Source of the DNA: Alkalilimnicola sp. S0819 | GTDB taxonomy: Bacteria; Pseudomonadota; Gammaproteobacteria; Nitrococcales; WHIW01 | DNA length: 64,000 nt | Assembly (NCBI RefSeq): GCF_009295635.1 | Contig: NZ_WHIW01000013.1 | Coordinates: 18,053-82,052 of the forward strand | Direction of reading: 5' to 3' | Shown here: piece after piece, positions 38,101 to 49,070 of the stretch | How positions within the stretch are numbered: position 1 is the first letter of the stretch | Layout of the letters: each line of letters starts with the position of its first letter | The notes under the pieces: generated by a model | What the model was told of the DNA's origin: nothing | The model's input: only the letters and a program-made list of their open reading frames with translations | The model's database searches: none | Program-made: the position numbers and the translations under genes

Positions 38101-38376
38101 GTGCCACGTTCAGTTAAGAAGGGACCGTTCGTCGACGGGCATCTGCTGGCTAAAGTGCAGCAGGCCGTGGAGAGCAACAGCAAGCGTCCGATCAAGACCT
38201 GGTCGCGTCGCTCGATGATCGTGCCGGACATGGTCGGTCTGACCATTGCCGTGCATAACGGCCGCCAGCACGTGCCGGTTCTTGTCAACGAGAACATGGT
38301 CGGCCACAAGCTGGGCGAATTTGCTGCCACCCGGACGTATCGCGGCCACGCCGCGGACAAGAAGTCCAAGCGCTAG
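38101..38376 (+). CDS. rpsS: 30S ribosomal protein S19
   Basis: 91 residues starting at GTG 38101. '[14 protein letters not shown]' and '[21 protein letters not shown]' are standard. It forms part of the head and contacts S13. GAGGTTGGGTG upstream gives only a moderate ribosome site. Confidence 0.97.
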   Translation: MPRSVKKGPFVDGHLLAKVQQAVESNSKRPIKTWSRRSMIVPDMVGLTIAVHNGRQHVPVLVNENMVGHKLGEFAATRTYRGHAADKKSKR

Positions 38377-38385
38377 AGGTGAGTC

Positions 38386-38718
38386 ATGGAAACGGCGGCC
38401 AAGCTTAAGTTTTCGCATATCTCGCCGCAGAAGGCGCGTCTGGTCGCGGACCAGATCCGCGGCTTGGCGGTGGACAAGGCTTTGCAGGTGCTGGAGTTCA
38501 GCCCCAAGAAAGCCGCGCACATCATGAAGAAGGTGCTCGATTCGGCTATTGCCAATGCCGAGCACAACGAAGGCGCGGACATCGACGAGCTGCGCGTGGT
38601 GCGCGTGATGGTCGACGAAGGCCCGGTCATGAAGCGCATTCGGCCGCGGGCCAAGGGCCGCGCGAACCGCATCCTCAAGCGTACCAGCCACATCACTGTG
38701 GCGGTCGCGGAAAAGTAA
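38386..38718 (+). CDS. rplV: 50S ribosomal protein L22
   Basis: 110 residues. '[21 protein letters not shown]' start; the C-terminal '[22 protein letters not shown]' is the beta-hairpin that lines the exit tunnel and is altered in some macrolide-resistant strains. Here it looks intact. AGAGGTGAG precedes the ATG. Confidence 0.97.
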   Translation: METAAKLKFSHISPQKARLVADQIRGLAVDKALQVLEFSPKKAAHIMKKVLDSAIANAEHNEGADIDELRVVRVMVDEGPVMKRIRPRAKGRANRILKRTSHITVAVAEK

Positions 38719-38730
38719 AGAGGCATCGGA

Positions 38731-39426
38731 ATGGGTCATAAAGTACATCCCACCGGCTTCCGCCTGGGCATTACGGAAGACTGGCGTTCCATGTGGTACG
38801 CCGACAGCAAGGATTTCGGTGACTACCTGAACACCGACCTGAAGGTCCGTAATTTCATCAAGAAGAAGCTGGCGCACGCGTCGGTGAGCCGCATCCGCAT
38901 CGAGCGGCCGGCCAAGAACGCCCTGGTGACCATTCACACTGCCCGTCCGGGCATCGTGATCGGCAAGAAGGGCGAAGACATCGAGAAGCTGCGCCGCCAG
39001 GTGGTCGAGCTGATGGGTGTGCCGGTGCACATCAACATCGAGGAAGTTCGCAAGCCGGAACTGGATGCCCAGCTGGTGGCCGAGAATGTCGCACAGCAGC
39101 TGGAGCGCCGGATCATGTTCCGCCGCGCCATGAAGCGTGCGGTCGGCAATGCCATGCGCATCGGCGCCAAGGGTATCAAGATCAATGTCGGCGGCCGCTT
39201 GAACGGTGCTGAGATCGCGCGCAGCGAATGGTACCGCGAGGGCCGGGTGCCCCTGCATACCTTGCGTGCCGACATCGATTACGGCTTCGCCGAAGCCAAG
39301 ACCACCTACGGCATCATCGGTGTCAAGGTGTGGGTGTTCAAGGGCGAAGTGATCCAGGCCGATGCCCAGCAGGCGGCCGAGACTAAAGGCAAGGGCAAGG
39401 GCGACACCGCCGCGGCCCGGCAGTAG
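38731..39426 (+). CDS. rpsC: 30S ribosomal protein S3
   Basis: 231 residues. '[19 protein letters not shown]' start; KH domain motif '[18 protein letters not shown]' near residues 70-87; '[11 protein letters not shown]' near the end. It lies at the mRNA entry channel. 12 bp after rplV, with AAAGAGG. Confidence 0.97.
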   Translation: MGHKVHPTGFRLGITEDWRSMWYADSKDFGDYLNTDLKVRNFIKKKLAHASVSRIRIERPAKNALVTIHTARPGIVIGKKGEDIEKLRRQVVELMGVPVHINIEEVRKPELDAQLVAENVAQQLERRIMFRRAMKRAVGNAMRIGAKGIKINVGGRLNGAEIARSEWYREGRVPLHTLRADIDYGFAEAKTTYGIIGVKVWVFKGEVIQADAQQAAETKGKGKGDTAAARQ

Positions 39427-39437
39427 GAATCAGAGCC

Positions 39438-39851
39438 ATGTTGCAGCCAAAGCGTACCAAGTTTCGCAAACAGCAAAAGGGCCGGAACCATGGCCTCGCC
39501 CAGCGCGGCGAAAAGGTCAGCTTCGGCGAGTTCGGCCTGAAGTCCACCACCCGCGGTCCGGTTACCGCGCGCCAGATCGAAGCCGGTCGTCGTGCGATCA
39601 ACCGTCATATCAAACGTGGCGGCAAGGTGTGGATCCGCATCTTCCCGGACACCCCGATTACCGGCAAGCCGCTGGAGGTTCGCCAGGGTAAGGGTAAGGG
39701 TAACGTGGATCACTGGGCGGCCAAGATTCAGCCGGGCCGAGTGCTTTACGAGATTGAAGGCGTCTCCGAGGAGCTGGCCCGCGAGGCGTTCCGACGCGCC
39801 GCGGCCAAGCTGCCGGTGCAGACGACCTTCGTACAACGGACGGTGCTGTGA
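39438..39851 (+). CDS. rplP: 50S ribosomal protein L16
   Basis: 137 residues. '[19 protein letters not shown]' start and '[27 protein letters not shown]' central loop, which carries the Arg that is hydroxylated in many proteobacteria. Positions A-site tRNA. The stop overlaps the rpmC start. Confidence 0.97.
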   Translation: MLQPKRTKFRKQQKGRNHGLAQRGEKVSFGEFGLKSTTRGPVTARQIEAGRRAINRHIKRGGKVWIRIFPDTPITGKPLEVRQGKGKGNVDHWAAKIQPGRVLYEIEGVSEELAREAFRRAAAKLPVQTTFVQRTVL

Positions 39852-40051
39852 TGAAAGCGTCAGAGTTGCGTGAGAAAGACGAAGCCGCGCTGCGGCAGGA
39901 GCTGAGCGAGCGCCTGAAGGAGCAGTTCAATCTGCGGATGCAGCAGGCGACCGGGCAGCTTGCCCGGCCCGATCAGGTGAAGGCGGTCCGCCGGGACATC
40001 GCCCGCATCAAGACGGTGCTTAACGAAAAGGCGACGGCAGGTAGCGCGTGA
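39851..40051 (+). CDS. rpmC: 50S ribosomal protein L29
   Basis: 66 residues, two helices ('[21 protein letters not shown]' and '[18 protein letters not shown]'). It sits near the tunnel exit. ATG 39851 overlaps the rplP stop (TGATG); an immediately upstream GTG would add one residue. The stop likewise overlaps rpsQ. Confidence 0.95.
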   Translation: MKASELREKDEAALRQELSERLKEQFNLRMQQATGQLARPDQVKAVRRDIARIKTVLNEKATAGSA

Positions 40052-40314
40052 TGAGCGAAGAGCAGAAGGTACAACGGTCGGTTCAGGGCCGCGTGGTCAG
40101 CAACAAGGGCGACAAGTCCATTACGGTGCTGGTTGAGCGCCTGGTGCGGCATCCCCTGTACGGCAAATACATTCGACGTTCGAGCAAGATGCACGCTCAC
40201 GACGAGCAGAACGAGTGTCGTGAAGGCGATCTGGTGGCCATCGAGCAGTGCCGGCCGCTGTCGAAGACCAAGTCCTGGCGTTTGGTCAAAGTGGTTGAGC
40301 GGGCGGCCGAATAA
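40051..40314 (+). CDS. rpsQ: 30S ribosomal protein S17
   Basis: 87 residues, OB fold. '[34 protein letters not shown]' and '[20 protein letters not shown]' are standard. It is a primary 16S rRNA binder. ATG 40051 overlaps the rpmC stop. Confidence 0.96.
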   Translation: MSEEQKVQRSVQGRVVSNKGDKSITVLVERLVRHPLYGKYIRRSSKMHAHDEQNECREGDLVAIEQCRPLSKTKSWRLVKVVERAAE

Positions 40315-40357
40315 GGTCGTTCGGCAGTAGGAACACAACGGTAGGCGGGTACGTGCG

Positions 40358-40726
40358 ATGATTCAGATGCAGACCCAACTGGATGCGGCCGACAACAGCG
40401 GCGCGCGTCAGGTCATGTGTATCAAGGTGCTTGGTGGCTCGAAGCGGCGGTATGCCCGCATCGGGGACATCATCAAGGTCAGCGTCAAGGACGCCATTCC
40501 CCGTGGCCGCGTCAAGAAGGGCGAGGTCTACAACGCGGTGGTGGTGCGTACCCGCAAGGGCGTGCGTCGGCCGGATGGCTCCCTGATTCGTTTCGACAGC
40601 AACGCGGCGGTGCTGCTGAACAACAACCTTCAGCCCATCGGTACCCGCGTGTTCGGGCCGGTCACCCGCGAGCTGCGCACCGAGAAATTCATGCGCATCA
40701 TCTCGCTGGCGCCCGAGGTCCTGTAA
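40358..40726 (+). CDS. rplN: 50S ribosomal protein L14
   Basis: 122 residues, full length. '[17 protein letters not shown]' at the start and '[29 protein letters not shown]' in the middle. It forms intersubunit bridges. It begins the spc-type gene set (rplN to secY), 43 bp after rpsQ, without an obvious terminator between the two blocks. Confidence 0.97.
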   Translation: MIQMQTQLDAADNSGARQVMCIKVLGGSKRRYARIGDIIKVSVKDAIPRGRVKKGEVYNAVVVRTRKGVRRPDGSLIRFDSNAAVLLNNNLQPIGTRVFGPVTRELRTEKFMRIISLAPEVL

Positions 40727-40737
40727 GGGGAATCGAC

Positions 40738-41058
40738 ATGCGAAAGATCAAAAAGGGCGATGAAGTGATCGTCATCACCGGCAAGGACAAGGGGCGGCGC
40801 GGCGAAGTCGCGCGGGTGCTGTTCGAGTCCGACAAGGTGGTGGTCACCAACGTCAACATGGTGAAGAAGCACCAGAAGCCGAATCCGCAGCGTGGCGTGT
40901 CCGGTGGCATCATCGAGAAGGAAATGCCGCTGCACATCTCCAATGTGGCGATTTACAACCCGAGCACGCAGAAGGCGGACCGGGTTGGTGTGCGCACGCT
41001 TGAGGATGGCCGCAAGGTGCGGTTCTTCAAGTCGAACAACGAACTGATTGACGCGTAA
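40738..41058 (+). CDS. rplX: 50S ribosomal protein L24
   Basis: 106 residues with a KOW motif at the N-terminus ('[24 protein letters not shown]') and '[32 protein letters not shown]'. An assembly initiator of the 50S subunit. ATG 40738 follows AAGGGGAA. Confidence 0.96.
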   Translation: MRKIKKGDEVIVITGKDKGRRGEVARVLFESDKVVVTNVNMVKKHQKPNPQRGVSGGIIEKEMPLHISNVAIYNPSTQKADRVGVRTLEDGRKVRFFKSNNELIDA

Positions 41059-41068
41059 GGTGGCCGCA

Positions 41069-41608
41069 ATGGCAAGGCTGCAAGAGCTGTATAAATCCGA
41101 AGTGGCGAAGCAGCTGCAGGAGCGCTTCGGCTTCGACAACGTGATGCAGACCCCGCGTCTGCAGAAGATCACGCTGAACATTGGGCTTGGCGAGGCGATC
41201 CGGGACAAGAAAGTTCTGGAGACCGCACAGAACGACATCGCCAAGATCAGCGGTCAGAAGCCGATCGTGACCTACAGCCGCAAGTCCATTGCCGGCTTCA
41301 AGATTCGGGATGGCTGGCCGATCGGCGTGAAGGTCACCTTGCGTCGTGACCGCATGTACGAGTTCCTCGACCGCTTCATCAGCGTCGCGGCGCCGCGTAT
41401 TCGTGACTTCCGCGGGTTCAATCCGCGCTCCTTCGACGGGCGCGGCAACTACAGCCTGGGCGTCACCGAGCAGATGATCTTCCCCGAGATTGACTTCGAC
41501 AAGGTCGATGCGGTCCGCGGGATGGATATCACGATCACCACGTCCGCACGCACGGATGACGAAGCCAAGGCCCTGCTCGAGGGTTTCGGCTTCCCCTTCC
41601 GGAAGTAA
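41069..41608 (+). CDS. rplE: 50S ribosomal protein L5
   Basis: 179 residues. '[17 protein letters not shown]' start, and '[16 protein letters not shown]' rRNA/tRNA-contacting loop near residue 75. It binds 5S rRNA and P-site tRNA. ATG 41069 has TAAGGTGG upstream; in-frame ATG 41048 overlaps rplX and lacks family support. Confidence 0.96.
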   Translation: MARLQELYKSEVAKQLQERFGFDNVMQTPRLQKITLNIGLGEAIRDKKVLETAQNDIAKISGQKPIVTYSRKSIAGFKIRDGWPIGVKVTLRRDRMYEFLDRFISVAAPRIRDFRGFNPRSFDGRGNYSLGVTEQMIFPEIDFDKVDAVRGMDITITTSARTDDEAKALLEGFGFPFRK

Positions 41609-41617
41609 GAGGCAGAT

Positions 41618-41923
41618 ATGGCAAAGATTTCCATGGTCGAGCGCGAGAAAAAGCGCAGCAAGATGGTTCGGCAGTATGCCGCCAAGCGGGAAGCGCTGAA
41701 GGCGATCATCGCTGATCCGAACAGCAGCGATGATGACCGCTTCGATGCGGTGGTGAAGCTGTCCGAACTGCCGCGGGATTCCAGCCCGGTGCGTCAGCGC
41801 AACCGCTGCCGCGTGACCGGCCGTCCCCGGGGCGTTTATCGCAAGTTCGGACTGGGGCGCAACAAGCTGCGCGAGGCGGCCATGCGGGGCGAGATTCCCG
41901 GCCTGGTCATGAGCAGCTGGTAA
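41618..41923 (+). CDS. rpsN: 30S ribosomal protein S14 (zinc-free form)
   Basis: 101 residues, the long form without the CxxC zinc ribbon. '[40 protein letters not shown]' is the conserved C-terminal half. The zinc-free form in the main operon means no zinc-dependent switch for this protein is implied here. Confidence 0.97.
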   Translation: MAKISMVEREKKRSKMVRQYAAKREALKAIIADPNSSDDDRFDAVVKLSELPRDSSPVRQRNRCRVTGRPRGVYRKFGLGRNKLREAAMRGEIPGLVMSSW

Positions 41924-41958
41924 GCCAGCGCTAAACGGTTACAGGTAGGTAAGACAGC

Positions 41959-42351
41959 ATGAGCATGACCGATCCCATCGCGGATATGCTGACCCGCATT
42001 CGCAACGCGCAGACAGCGCGCAAGGCGGATGTGGCGATGCCGTCCTCCAAGCTGAAGGTGTCCATCGCCAAGGTGCTTAAGGACGAGGGCTATATCGCCG
42101 ATTATGAGGTGAGCGAAAGCGCCAAGCCGGAGCTGAACATCACCCTGAAGTATTACCAGGGTCAGCCGGTTATCGAGATGCTGCAGCGCGTCAGTCGACC
42201 GGGGCTGCGCCAGTTCAAGGGCAAGAACGCATTGCCCAAGGTGCGCGGCGGTCTGGGTGCGGCGATCGTTTCCACCTCCAACGGTGTAATGACGGAGAGA
42301 ACAGCGCAGGCCCGTGGCTTGGGCGGCGAAGTTCTCTGCGTCGTGTTCTAA
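41959..42351 (+). CDS. rpsH: 30S ribosomal protein S8
   Basis: 130 residues. '[18 protein letters not shown]' start matches the E. coli register; a second ATG lies two codons later. '[26 protein letters not shown]' is the conserved end. S8 binds 16S rRNA and in E. coli represses the spc operon at the rplE site. Confidence 0.97.
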   Translation: MSMTDPIADMLTRIRNAQTARKADVAMPSSKLKVSIAKVLKDEGYIADYEVSESAKPELNITLKYYQGQPVIEMLQRVSRPGLRQFKGKNALPKVRGGLGAAIVSTSNGVMTERTAQARGLGGEVLCVVF

Positions 42352-42366
42352 GGCGGGATTAGGGTC

Positions 42367-42900
42367 ATGTCCAGAGTAGCGAAAGCACCGATTGCGGTAC
42401 CGTCCGGGGTCGAAGTGGCCTTGGATGGTCAGCACATCAAGGTCAAAGGCCCGAAAGGCCAGCTCGAGTGGAACGTGCACGAGTGGGTGCAGGTCGGCCG
42501 CGAAGGCGACGAACTTCAGGTCTCTACCCGCGAAGAGAAGCAGGCGGCCGTGGCGCTGGCCGGCACCACCCGTGCGCTGGTCGCCAATATGGTGGCGGGT
42601 GTTTCCAGCGGTTTCGAGCGCAAGCTGGAACTGCGGGGCGTCGGGTACCGTGCGCAGGCCCAGGGCAACACCTTGAACCTCACTTTGGGTTTCTCACACC
42701 CGGTCAACTACGCGGTGCCCGAGGGTATTACCGTCGAGACGCCGAGTCAGACCGAAGTGGTGGTGAAGGGTATCGACAAACAGCAGGTTGGCGAAGTGGC
42801 CGCCCAGATTCGCGCATATCGTCCGCCGGAGCCCTATAAGGGCAAGGGTGTTCGCTATGCCGGCGAGCGGGTTGTCATGAAGGAAGCCAAGAAGAAATAG
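42367..42900 (+). CDS. rplF: 50S ribosomal protein L6
   Basis: 177 residues, two repeated domains. '[26 protein letters not shown]' start and the conserved end '[23 protein letters not shown]' near the sarcin-ricin loop contact. 15 bp after rpsH. Confidence 0.97.
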   Translation: MSRVAKAPIAVPSGVEVALDGQHIKVKGPKGQLEWNVHEWVQVGREGDELQVSTREEKQAAVALAGTTRALVANMVAGVSSGFERKLELRGVGYRAQAQGNTLNLTLGFSHPVNYAVPEGITVETPSQTEVVVKGIDKQQVGEVAAQIRAYRPPEPYKGKGVRYAGERVVMKEAKKK

Positions 42901-42913
42901 GCGGTAGACCGGT

Positions 42914-43267
42914 ATGGACAAGAAGCTTACGCGTTTGCGCCGGGCCGGCAGGGCTCGCGCCAAGATTCGGGAACTGGGCGCTCACCGGTTGTGCGTGCAT
43001 CGTACGCCTCGGCACATCTACGCCCAGCTCATCGGCCCGGACGGCAGCACCACCACGGCGTCCGCGTCCACGGTGGAGAAGGAGCTTCGTGGCAAGCTCA
43101 AGGCTACCGGCAATCGAGATGCCGCGGCCGAAGTGGGCCGGCTCATCGCCGAGCGCGCCAAGGCGGCTGGTATCGAGGCCGTGGCGTTCGATCGATCGGG
43201 TTTTCGCTATCACGGCCGTGTGCAGGCCTTGGCTGAGGCCGCTCGCGAAGCCGGTCTTCAGTTCTAA
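42914..43267 (+). CDS. rplR: 50S ribosomal protein L18
   Basis: 117 residues. The Arg-rich N-terminus ('[34 protein letters not shown]') and '[26 protein letters not shown]' end bind 5S rRNA. 13 bp after rplF. Confidence 0.97.
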   Translation: MDKKLTRLRRAGRARAKIRELGAHRLCVHRTPRHIYAQLIGPDGSTTTASASTVEKELRGKLKATGNRDAAAEVGRLIAERAKAAGIEAVAFDRSGFRYHGRVQALAEAAREAGLQF

Positions 43268-43281
43268 GCAGGGACAAGATT

Positions 43282-43785
43282 ATGGCGACGAATGAACAGG
43301 TAACGGCCGACGGCCTTCGCGAGAAACTGGTTGCAGTGAACCGCGTGGCGAAGGTGGTCAAGGGCGGGCGCCAATTCGGTTTCACCGCTCTGACGGTTGT
43401 CGGCGACGGCGAGGGTCGGGTCGGTTTTGGCTACGGCAAGGCGCGTGAAGTGCCCGCCGCGATCCAGAAAGCGATGGAGCGGGCCCGTCAGAACATGAGG
43501 TCGGTGGCGGTTAACGGCACTACCCTTCAGTACCCGGTACGCGCCGAACACGCCTCCGCGCAGGTGTTCATGCAGCCTGCGCCCGAGGGCACCGGCATCA
43601 TCGCCGGCGGCGCCATGCGGGCTGTGTTCGAAGTGTTGGGCGTTCAGGACGTCGCAGCCAAGATGATTGGTTCCCGTAATCCGGTTAATGTGGTGCGCGC
43701 CACCATCAAGGGCCTGACCGAAATGGCCTCGCCGGAGCACGTGGCTGCCAAGCGTGGCAAATCGGTTGAAGAGATCACGGGTTAA
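43282..43785 (+). CDS. rpsE: 30S ribosomal protein S5
   Basis: 167 residues. The double-stranded RNA-binding domain has '[30 protein letters not shown]', with the Val-Lys-Gly-Gly loop where spectinomycin-resistance changes occur in E. coli; it looks wild type. '[16 protein letters not shown]' follows. Influences accuracy. Confidence 0.97.
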   Translation: MATNEQVTADGLREKLVAVNRVAKVVKGGRQFGFTALTVVGDGEGRVGFGYGKAREVPAAIQKAMERARQNMRSVAVNGTTLQYPVRAEHASAQVFMQPAPEGTGIIAGGAMRAVFEVLGVQDVAAKMIGSRNPVNVVRATIKGLTEMASPEHVAAKRGKSVEEITG

Positions 43786-43787
43786 CC

Positions 43788-43976
43788 ATGGCTAAAAGCA
43801 AACAGCTCAAGGTCACTCTGGTGCGTAGCGCGAACGGCCGCCTGGCCCGCCATCGTGCCTGTGTCGCCGGTCTGGGACTGCGTCGCATGAACCACAGCGT
43901 GCTGGTTCAGGACACCCCCGAGAACCGCGGAATGATCAACAAGGTCTCGTACCTGTTGTCGGTAGAGGAAGCGTAA
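43788..43976 (+). CDS. rpmD: 50S ribosomal protein L30
   Basis: 62 residues. '[48 protein letters not shown]' covers the whole small ferredoxin-like fold. It starts 2 bp after rpsE and ends 3 bp before rplO, so it is tightly coupled. Confidence 0.96.
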   Translation: MAKSKQLKVTLVRSANGRLARHRACVAGLGLRRMNHSVLVQDTPENRGMINKVSYLLSVEEA

Positions 43977-43979
43977 ACC

Positions 43980-44414
43980 ATGCGCCTGAACGATCTCTCC
44001 CCCGCCAAGGGCAGCAAGCAGCCGCGCAAGCGTGTCGGCCGTGGCATCGGTTCCGGTCTTGGCAAGACGGGTGGCCGTGGCCACAAGGGTCAGCACTCGC
44101 GCTCCGGTGGTTTCCGCAAGGTGGGCTTCGAGGGCGGTCAGATGCCCTTGCAGCGCCGTGTGCCGAAAGTCGGTTTCCGCTCGCTCAAGGCCTTGACCAC
44201 CGCGGAAGTGCGTCTGTCTGAATTGAAGTACGTCGAAGGCGATGTGGTGGATATTCACGCGCTGAAGGCGGCTCGCGTAATTTCCCGGAACATGCTGCGT
44301 GCGCGCATCATCGATTCCGGCGAGCTGGGCAAGGCTGTCACCGTGCGTGGCCTGGGCGTCACCAAGGGTGCCCGTGCCGCGATCGAACAGGCCGGCGGAA
44401 AGGTCGAGGATTAA
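43980..44414 (+). CDS. rplO: 50S ribosomal protein L15
   Basis: 144 residues. The Gly-rich N-terminal extension '[33 protein letters not shown]' threads into 23S rRNA, and '[17 protein letters not shown]' is the conserved signature. Its stop is directly adjacent to the secY GTG. Confidence 0.97.
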   Translation: MRLNDLSPAKGSKQPRKRVGRGIGSGLGKTGGRGHKGQHSRSGGFRKVGFEGGQMPLQRRVPKVGFRSLKALTTAEVRLSELKYVEGDVVDIHALKAARVISRNMLRARIIDSGELGKAVTVRGLGVTKGARAAIEQAGGKVED

Positions 44415-45746
44415 GTGGCACGCGCACCGGCCAATGCAATGGGTGGCCTCGGCGGGCTGGGTAAGCTCACCGAGGTTCGCCAGCGTCTGGTTTTTGTGTT
44501 ACTGGCGCTGGTGGTGTTTCGTTTCGGCACCCACCTCACGATCCCGGGGATCGACCAGGCGGCGCTCGCCGATATGTTCGCGCAGCAACGCGGCACCATC
44601 CTCGACATGTTCAACATGTTCTCCGGTGGAGCCCTGGAGCGGTTGAGCGTATTTGCGCTGAACATCATGCCGTACATCTCCGCGTCCATCATCATGCAGC
44701 TGCTTTCGGCCACCATGCCGAAACTGCAGCAGCTGAAGAAGGAAGGCGAGGCCGGCCGGCGCAAGATTACGCAGTACACCCGCTACGGCACCTTGGGTCT
44801 TGCCACCGTGCAAGCCATCGGTATCACCAGTGCGCTGCAGAGCCAGGGGGTGGCTGCGGTCACAGGTCCGAGCTTCATCTTCATTGGCACCATCAGCCTG
44901 GTGGCCGGTACGATGTTCCTGATGTGGCTGGGTGAGCAGATCACCGAGCGTGGCATCGGAAACGGCATCTCCCTGATCATTTTCGCGGGCATCGTCGCGG
45001 GGCTGCCGGCGGCGCTCAGCGGGACGCTCACCCTGGTCAATGAAGGCAGTCTCAGTCCTGCCGCGGCGCTGCTGCTGTTCCTGTTGGCGATCGCGGTCAC
45101 CGCATTCGTCATCTTCGTGGAGCGTGGTCAGCGGCGGATCACCGTCAATTACGCCAAGCGTCAGCAGGGGCGGCGGATGTATGCGGCCCAGAGCAGCCAT
45201 TTGCCGCTCAAGTTGAACATGGCCGGCGTCATTCCGCCCATCTTCGCGTCCAGCATCATTCTGTTCCCGGCCACTATCGGCACCTGGATGGCGGATGTGG
45301 AAGGGCTGGGCTGGCTGACGGGAATCGTCAACACCATGCGCCCGGGTGAGCCCATTTATGTGGCGCTTTACGCGGCCTTCATCATTTTCTTCTGCTTCTT
45401 CTACACGGCGCTGGTTTTCAACGCCAAGGAGACCGCGGATAATCTGAAGAAGTCGGGTGCGTTCATTCCGGGGATTCGTCCCGGCCAGCAGACGGCGAAT
45501 TACATCGACAAGGTGATGACCCGACTGACGTTTGCCGGTGCGCTTTACATCACGGCGGTCTGTCTGCTGCCCGAGTTCCTGATTCTGTATTGGAACGTGC
45601 CCTTCTACTTTGGGGGTACCTCCTTGCTGATCATCGTGGTCGTGGTCATGGACTTCATGGCCCAGGTGCAGTCGCATCTGATCTCGCACCAGTACGAGCC
45701 GCTGATGAAGAAGGCCAATCTGAAAGGGCAAGGCCGCCCCTTCTGA
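44415..45746 (+). CDS. secY: Preprotein translocase subunit SecY
   Basis: 443 residues with ten membrane helices. '[11 protein letters not shown]' precedes TM1-2 (plug region), then '[21 protein letters not shown]' and the cytoplasmic loop '[22 protein letters not shown]' that binds SecA or ribosomes. Central pore of SecYEG with the SecE encoded at 18912. It starts at GTG 44415 immediately after the rplO stop. Confidence 0.97.
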   Translation: MARAPANAMGGLGGLGKLTEVRQRLVFVLLALVVFRFGTHLTIPGIDQAALADMFAQQRGTILDMFNMFSGGALERLSVFALNIMPYISASIIMQLLSATMPKLQQLKKEGEAGRRKITQYTRYGTLGLATVQAIGITSALQSQGVAAVTGPSFIFIGTISLVAGTMFLMWLGEQITERGIGNGISLIIFAGIVAGLPAALSGTLTLVNEGSLSPAAALLLFLLAIAVTAFVIFVERGQRRITVNYAKRQQGRRMYAAQSSHLPLKLNMAGVIPPIFASSIILFPATIGTWMADVEGLGWLTGIVNTMRPGEPIYVALYAAFIIFFCFFYTALVFNAKETADNLKKSGAFIPGIRPGQQTANYIDKVMTRLTFAGALYITAVCLLPEFLILYWNVPFYFGGTSLLIIVVVVMDFMAQVQSHLISHQYEPLMKKANLKGQGRPF

Positions 45747-45804
45747 GAGTTTGGATCAAGGGTGGCGGCTCCTTGCGGAGCCTCTGCCATTCGCGTTCGG
45801 GATT

Positions 45805-45813
45805 TGCTATACT
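45805..45813 (+). promoter_or_regulatory. Extended -10 promoter before rpmJ
   Basis: TGCTATACT (45805-45813) is a TGn-TATACT extended -10. No strong -35 lies at the right distance (TGCCAT at 45785). It sits in the 112-bp gap between secY and rpmJ, after a stem GGCTCC/GGAGCC at 45767-45782, and would drive the alpha operon. Confidence 0.6.
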
Positions 45814-45858
45814 GCGCGCCCTTTTTCGGGCGCGCCGATGTTTAGGTAGAGGGTAATC

Positions 45859-45975
45859 ATGAAGGTTCGTGCCTCTGTTAAGAAGATTTGCCGGAACTGC
45901 AAAATTGTTCGGCGTCGCGGCACGGTGCGTGTCATTTGCAGCACTGACGCGCGCCACAAGCAGCGGCAGGGTTAA
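45859..45975 (+). CDS. rpmJ: 50S ribosomal protein L36 (zinc-binding form)
   Basis: 38 residues. '[19 protein letters not shown]' followed by '[13 protein letters not shown]' gives the CxxC...C...H zinc site (Cys11, Cys14, Cys27, His33). It is the zinc-containing paralogue, in contrast to the zinc-free S14 in this cluster. GTAGAGGG is a good ribosome site. Confidence 0.95.
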   Translation: MKVRASVKKICRNCKIVRRRGTVRVICSTDARHKQRQG

Positions 45976-46055
45976 GTCCGGCGCGACGCTTGATGCGTCC
46001 TGTCGGCATTGGCTAACATAGCGGGTTTCCCGCGCTGAGGACTGGAGTTGGGTTT
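45976..46055 (+). promoter_or_regulatory. Leader of rpsM, possible S4-binding region
   Basis: 80 bp between rpmJ and rpsM. It contains the hairpin AGCGGG/CCCGCT-like (about 46019-46035). In E. coli S4 binds a pseudoknot at this place and represses the alpha operon. The pseudoknot itself was not demonstrated here. Confidence 0.35.
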
Positions 46056-46412
46056 ATGGCCCGTATTGCTGGCGTCAACATTCCGGTAAACAAGCACACG
46101 GTAATTGGCCTTACGTCTATTTATGGCGTCGGTCACAGTCGGGCGCAGGTGATCTGCGCGGCGACGGGTGTTGCGCCGGATCGCAAGATCAAGGACCTGA
46201 CGGAGCAGGAGCTCGAGGCTCTGCGCACCGAGATCGGCAAGTACATCGTGGAGGGCGACCTGCGTCGCTCGGTAGCGATGGACATCAAACGGCTCACCGA
46301 TATGGGGAGCTATCGTGGGTTGCGCCATCGTCGCGGGCTGCCGGTTCGCGGGCAGCAAACGCGTACCAATGCGCGTACCCGAAAGGGTCCTCGGCGTGGT
46401 CCCGGCAAGTAA
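46056..46412 (+). CDS. rpsM: 30S ribosomal protein S13
   Basis: 118 residues. '[25 protein letters not shown]' start, and the basic tail '[29 protein letters not shown]' contacts P-site tRNA. First gene of the S4-regulated alpha operon set, after rpmJ. Confidence 0.97.
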   Translation: MARIAGVNIPVNKHTVIGLTSIYGVGHSRAQVICAATGVAPDRKIKDLTEQELEALRTEIGKYIVEGDLRRSVAMDIKRLTDMGSYRGLRHRRGLPVRGQQTRTNARTRKGPRRGPGK

Positions 46413-46456
46413 GCCGGCCTCCCGTTTAGCTCTTTAGACTTCGTAGGACAGACGCA

Positions 46457-46849
46457 ATGGCGAAACCGACCAGCAGCCGTGGGCGCAAACGCGCCAAGCG
46501 CACCGTAGTTGACGGCGTGGCTCATATCCACGCTTCGTTCAACAACACCATCATCACCATCACCGACCGGCAGGGCAACGCTCTGGCCTGGGCCAGTTCC
46601 GGTGGCAGCGGTTTCCGCGGCTCCCGCAAGAGCACCCCGTTCGCCGCCCAGGTGGCGTCCGAGCGCGCCGGTCGCGCGGCGCTGGATTATGGCCTGAAGA
46701 ACCTCGAAGTCGAGGTCAAGGGACCCGGGCCGGGCCGCGAGTCCGCCGTGCGCGCGCTGAACAACGTCGGCTACCGCATCACCAATATTGCGGACGTCAC
46801 GCCGATTCCGCATAACGGCTGCCGCCCGCCCAAGAAGCGGCGCGTGTAA
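46457..46849 (+). CDS. rpsK: 30S ribosomal protein S11
   Basis: 130 residues. '[28 protein letters not shown]' and the conserved end '[18 protein letters not shown]' lie near the platform and the Shine-Dalgarno helix. 44 bp after rpsM. Confidence 0.97.
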   Translation: MAKPTSSRGRKRAKRTVVDGVAHIHASFNNTIITITDRQGNALAWASSGGSGFRGSRKSTPFAAQVASERAGRAALDYGLKNLEVEVKGPGPGRESAVRALNNVGYRITNIADVTPIPHNGCRPPKKRRV

Positions 46850-46865
46850 GGCAAGGGGACGAATC

Positions 46866-47486
46866 ATGGCGAGGTATATCGGTCCGAAGTGCAAACTCTC
46901 GCGTCGCGAGGGCACCGACCTGTTTTTGAAGAGCGGCGTACGCCCGCTGGACAGCAAGTGCAAGCTGGAGACTCCTCCGGGTCAGCACGGCTCCCGGCGC
47001 ACCCGTATCTCCGACTACGGCCTGCAGCTGCGCGAGAAGCAGAAGGTGCGCCGCATGTACGGCGTGCTGGAGCGGCAGTTCCGCAACTATTACGGCGAGG
47101 CCGCCCGGCGCCGTGGCGCCACGGGCGAAGAGCTGCTGCGAATGCTGGAGACCCGGCTGGACAACGTGGTCTACCGGCTTGGTTTTGGTTCCACCCGTTC
47201 CGAAGCGCGTCAGCTGGTGGCCCATCGCGCCATCCAGGTGAATGGCCGGACCGTGAACATCGCCTCCTTCCAGGTGAAGCCCGGCGATGAGATCGCTGTC
47301 AAGGAAAAGGCCCGTAGCCAGGTGCGCATTCAGGCCGCGCTGGAACTGAACCAGCAGAACGGCCTGGTGGACTGGGTCGAGGTGGACGCCAAGAAGATGG
47401 TCGGCTCGCTCAAGCGCCGCCCGGACCGTTCGGACCTGTCCGCCGACATCAACGAGCACCTGATCGTCGAGCTGTACTCCAAGTAA
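46866..47486 (+). CDS. rpsD: 30S ribosomal protein S4
   Basis: 206 residues, zinc-free form (only isolated cysteines in '[19 protein letters not shown]'). S4 RNA-binding domain '[30 protein letters not shown]' and the end '[19 protein letters not shown]' are very close to the E. coli protein. Primary rRNA binder and likely translational repressor of this operon. 16 bp after rpsK. Confidence 0.97.
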   Translation: MARYIGPKCKLSRREGTDLFLKSGVRPLDSKCKLETPPGQHGSRRTRISDYGLQLREKQKVRRMYGVLERQFRNYYGEAARRRGATGEELLRMLETRLDNVVYRLGFGSTRSEARQLVAHRAIQVNGRTVNIASFQVKPGDEIAVKEKARSQVRIQAALELNQQNGLVDWVEVDAKKMVGSLKRRPDRSDLSADINEHLIVELYSK

Positions 47487-47530
47487 CGGCGCGGCGCTGA
47501 TTGTTGCAAGCACCGAGAGGGGACATGCCC

Positions 47531-48520
47531 ATGACGGGTCAGTTCAAGGATTTCCTCAAACCGCGAGTGGTCGACGTACAGGCGATCAACGAGCGTCATG
47601 CCAAGATTGCGCTGGAGCCGCTGGAACGTGGTTTCGGCCATACGCTGGGTAATGCCCTGCGGCGCGTGCTTCTGTCTTCCATGCCCGGCTGCGCGGTGGT
47701 GGAAGTGGAGATCGAGGGCGTGCTCCATGAGTACACCGCGATCGAGGGTGTGCAGGAAGACGTGGTCGATATCCTTCTCAACCTGAAGGACTTGGCCGTG
47801 CGTCTGCATGCCAGTGAAGAGGCCATGCTGAAGCTCTCCAAGAGCGGGCCGGGCGTGGTTACCGCCGCCGACATCGAAGTGGGGCACGATGTGGAGATCA
47901 TGAACCCGGATCTGGTGATTGCTCACCTGACCAAGTCCGGCGGATTGACCATGAACATCAAGGTCGCGCGTGGTCGCGGTTACGAGCCGGCCACCGCCCG
48001 CACCACTGAGGAAGACCGCCCCATCGGTCGCCTGCAGGTGGATGCGAGCTACAGTCCGGTGCGGCGCGTGGCCTACGATGTGGAGAGTGCGCGTGTCGAG
48101 CAGCGCACCGACCTGGACAAGCTGGTCATGGATATTGAGACCAACGGCGTGCTGGAGCCGGAAGAAGCCATTCGCTTCGCCGCCTCTGTGCTGCGCGATC
48201 AGTTGTCCGTGTTCGTGGACCTGGAAGGCGGCGAGGCCATCGGTGAGCCGGAGCGCAAGGAGCCTGAAGTCGATCCGGTGCTGCTGCGGCCCATCGATGA
48301 TCTGGAGCTGACGGTGCGTTCGGCGAACTGCCTGAAGGCGGAGAGCATTCACTACGTTGGTGATTTGGTGCAGCGGACGGAAGTCGAGCTGCTCAAGACG
48401 CCGAATCTGGGTAAGAAGTCGCTGAACGAGATCAAGGAGGTTCTGGCCTCCCACGGTCTGTCCCTGGGCATGCGGCTCGAGAACTGGCCGCCGGCAAGTC
48501 TGGAACAGGCCGCCGGCTGA
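47531..48520 (+). CDS. rpoA: RNA polymerase alpha subunit
   Basis: 329 residues, the same length as E. coli alpha. N-terminal dimerisation domain ('FLKPRVVDV', '[26 protein letters not shown]'), linker at about 235-250, and C-terminal domain ('[17 protein letters not shown]', '[12 protein letters not shown]') that binds UP elements and activators. ATG 47531 was selected because AGAGGGG is 9 bp upstream; ATG 47525 is too close to that site. Confidence 0.97.
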   Translation: MTGQFKDFLKPRVVDVQAINERHAKIALEPLERGFGHTLGNALRRVLLSSMPGCAVVEVEIEGVLHEYTAIEGVQEDVVDILLNLKDLAVRLHASEEAMLKLSKSGPGVVTAADIEVGHDVEIMNPDLVIAHLTKSGGLTMNIKVARGRGYEPATARTTEEDRPIGRLQVDASYSPVRRVAYDVESARVEQRTDLDKLVMDIETNGVLEPEEAIRFAASVLRDQLSVFVDLEGGEAIGEPERKEPEVDPVLLRPIDDLELTVRSANCLKAESIHYVGDLVQRTEVELLKTPNLGKKSLNEIKEVLASHGLSLGMRLENWPPASLEQAAG

Positions 48521-48552
48521 GCGGCGTCTCATCAAAGGGAAGGAATTAAGCA

Positions 48553-48960
48553 ATGCGACATCGCAAATCCGGTCGTAAGCTGAATCGCAACAGCAGTCAC
48601 CGCAAGGCCATGTTCCGCAACATGGCGGCGTCCCTGTTCGACCACGAAGCCATTCAGACCACCTTGCCCAAGGCGAAGGAGCTGCGTCGTGTGGCGGAGC
48701 CGCTGATCACGCTGTCCAAGAAGGACAGCGTTGCCAATCGGCGTCTGGCCTTCGCGCGTCTGCGTGACAAGGACGTGGTCAAGAAATTGTTCGAGGAACT
48801 GGGCCCGCGCTACGCGGAGCGTCCCGGTGGCTATCTGCGGATTCTGAAGGCCGGCTTCCGTGCCGGGGATAATGCCCCCATGGCCTTCGTGGAGCTGATG
48901 GATCGGCCGCAGGCCGAAGAAGCGCCGGCGGAATCCACCGAGGCGCAGAGCGAAGCGTAA
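48553..48960 (+). CDS. rplQ: 50S ribosomal protein L17
   Basis: 135 residues. '[25 protein letters not shown]' start and '[25 protein letters not shown]' end of the conserved part, plus a short acidic tail. Last gene of the ribosomal super-cluster, followed by a strong terminator. Confidence 0.97.
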   Translation: MRHRKSGRKLNRNSSHRKAMFRNMAASLFDHEAIQTTLPKAKELRRVAEPLITLSKKDSVANRRLAFARLRDKDVVKKLFEELGPRYAERPGGYLRILKAGFRAGDNAPMAFVELMDRPQAEEAPAESTEAQSEA

Positions 48961-48988
48961 GCCTTCGCTTGACGCCGCCGATATGAAG

Positions 48989-49014
48989 AAGCCGGGCCCA
49001 GCCCGGCTTTTTTT
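48989..49014 (+). terminator. Rho-independent terminator of the alpha operon
   Basis: Stem AGCCGGGC/GCCCGGCT with a short loop, followed by seven T. It lies 29 bp after the rplQ stop and is the cleanest terminator in the window. Confidence 0.92.
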
Positions 49015-49070
49015 GTATGGGCGAGGGCAATCGTGCTACCAGTGTGCTTTTCGCTACGGGAGTGCAGGGG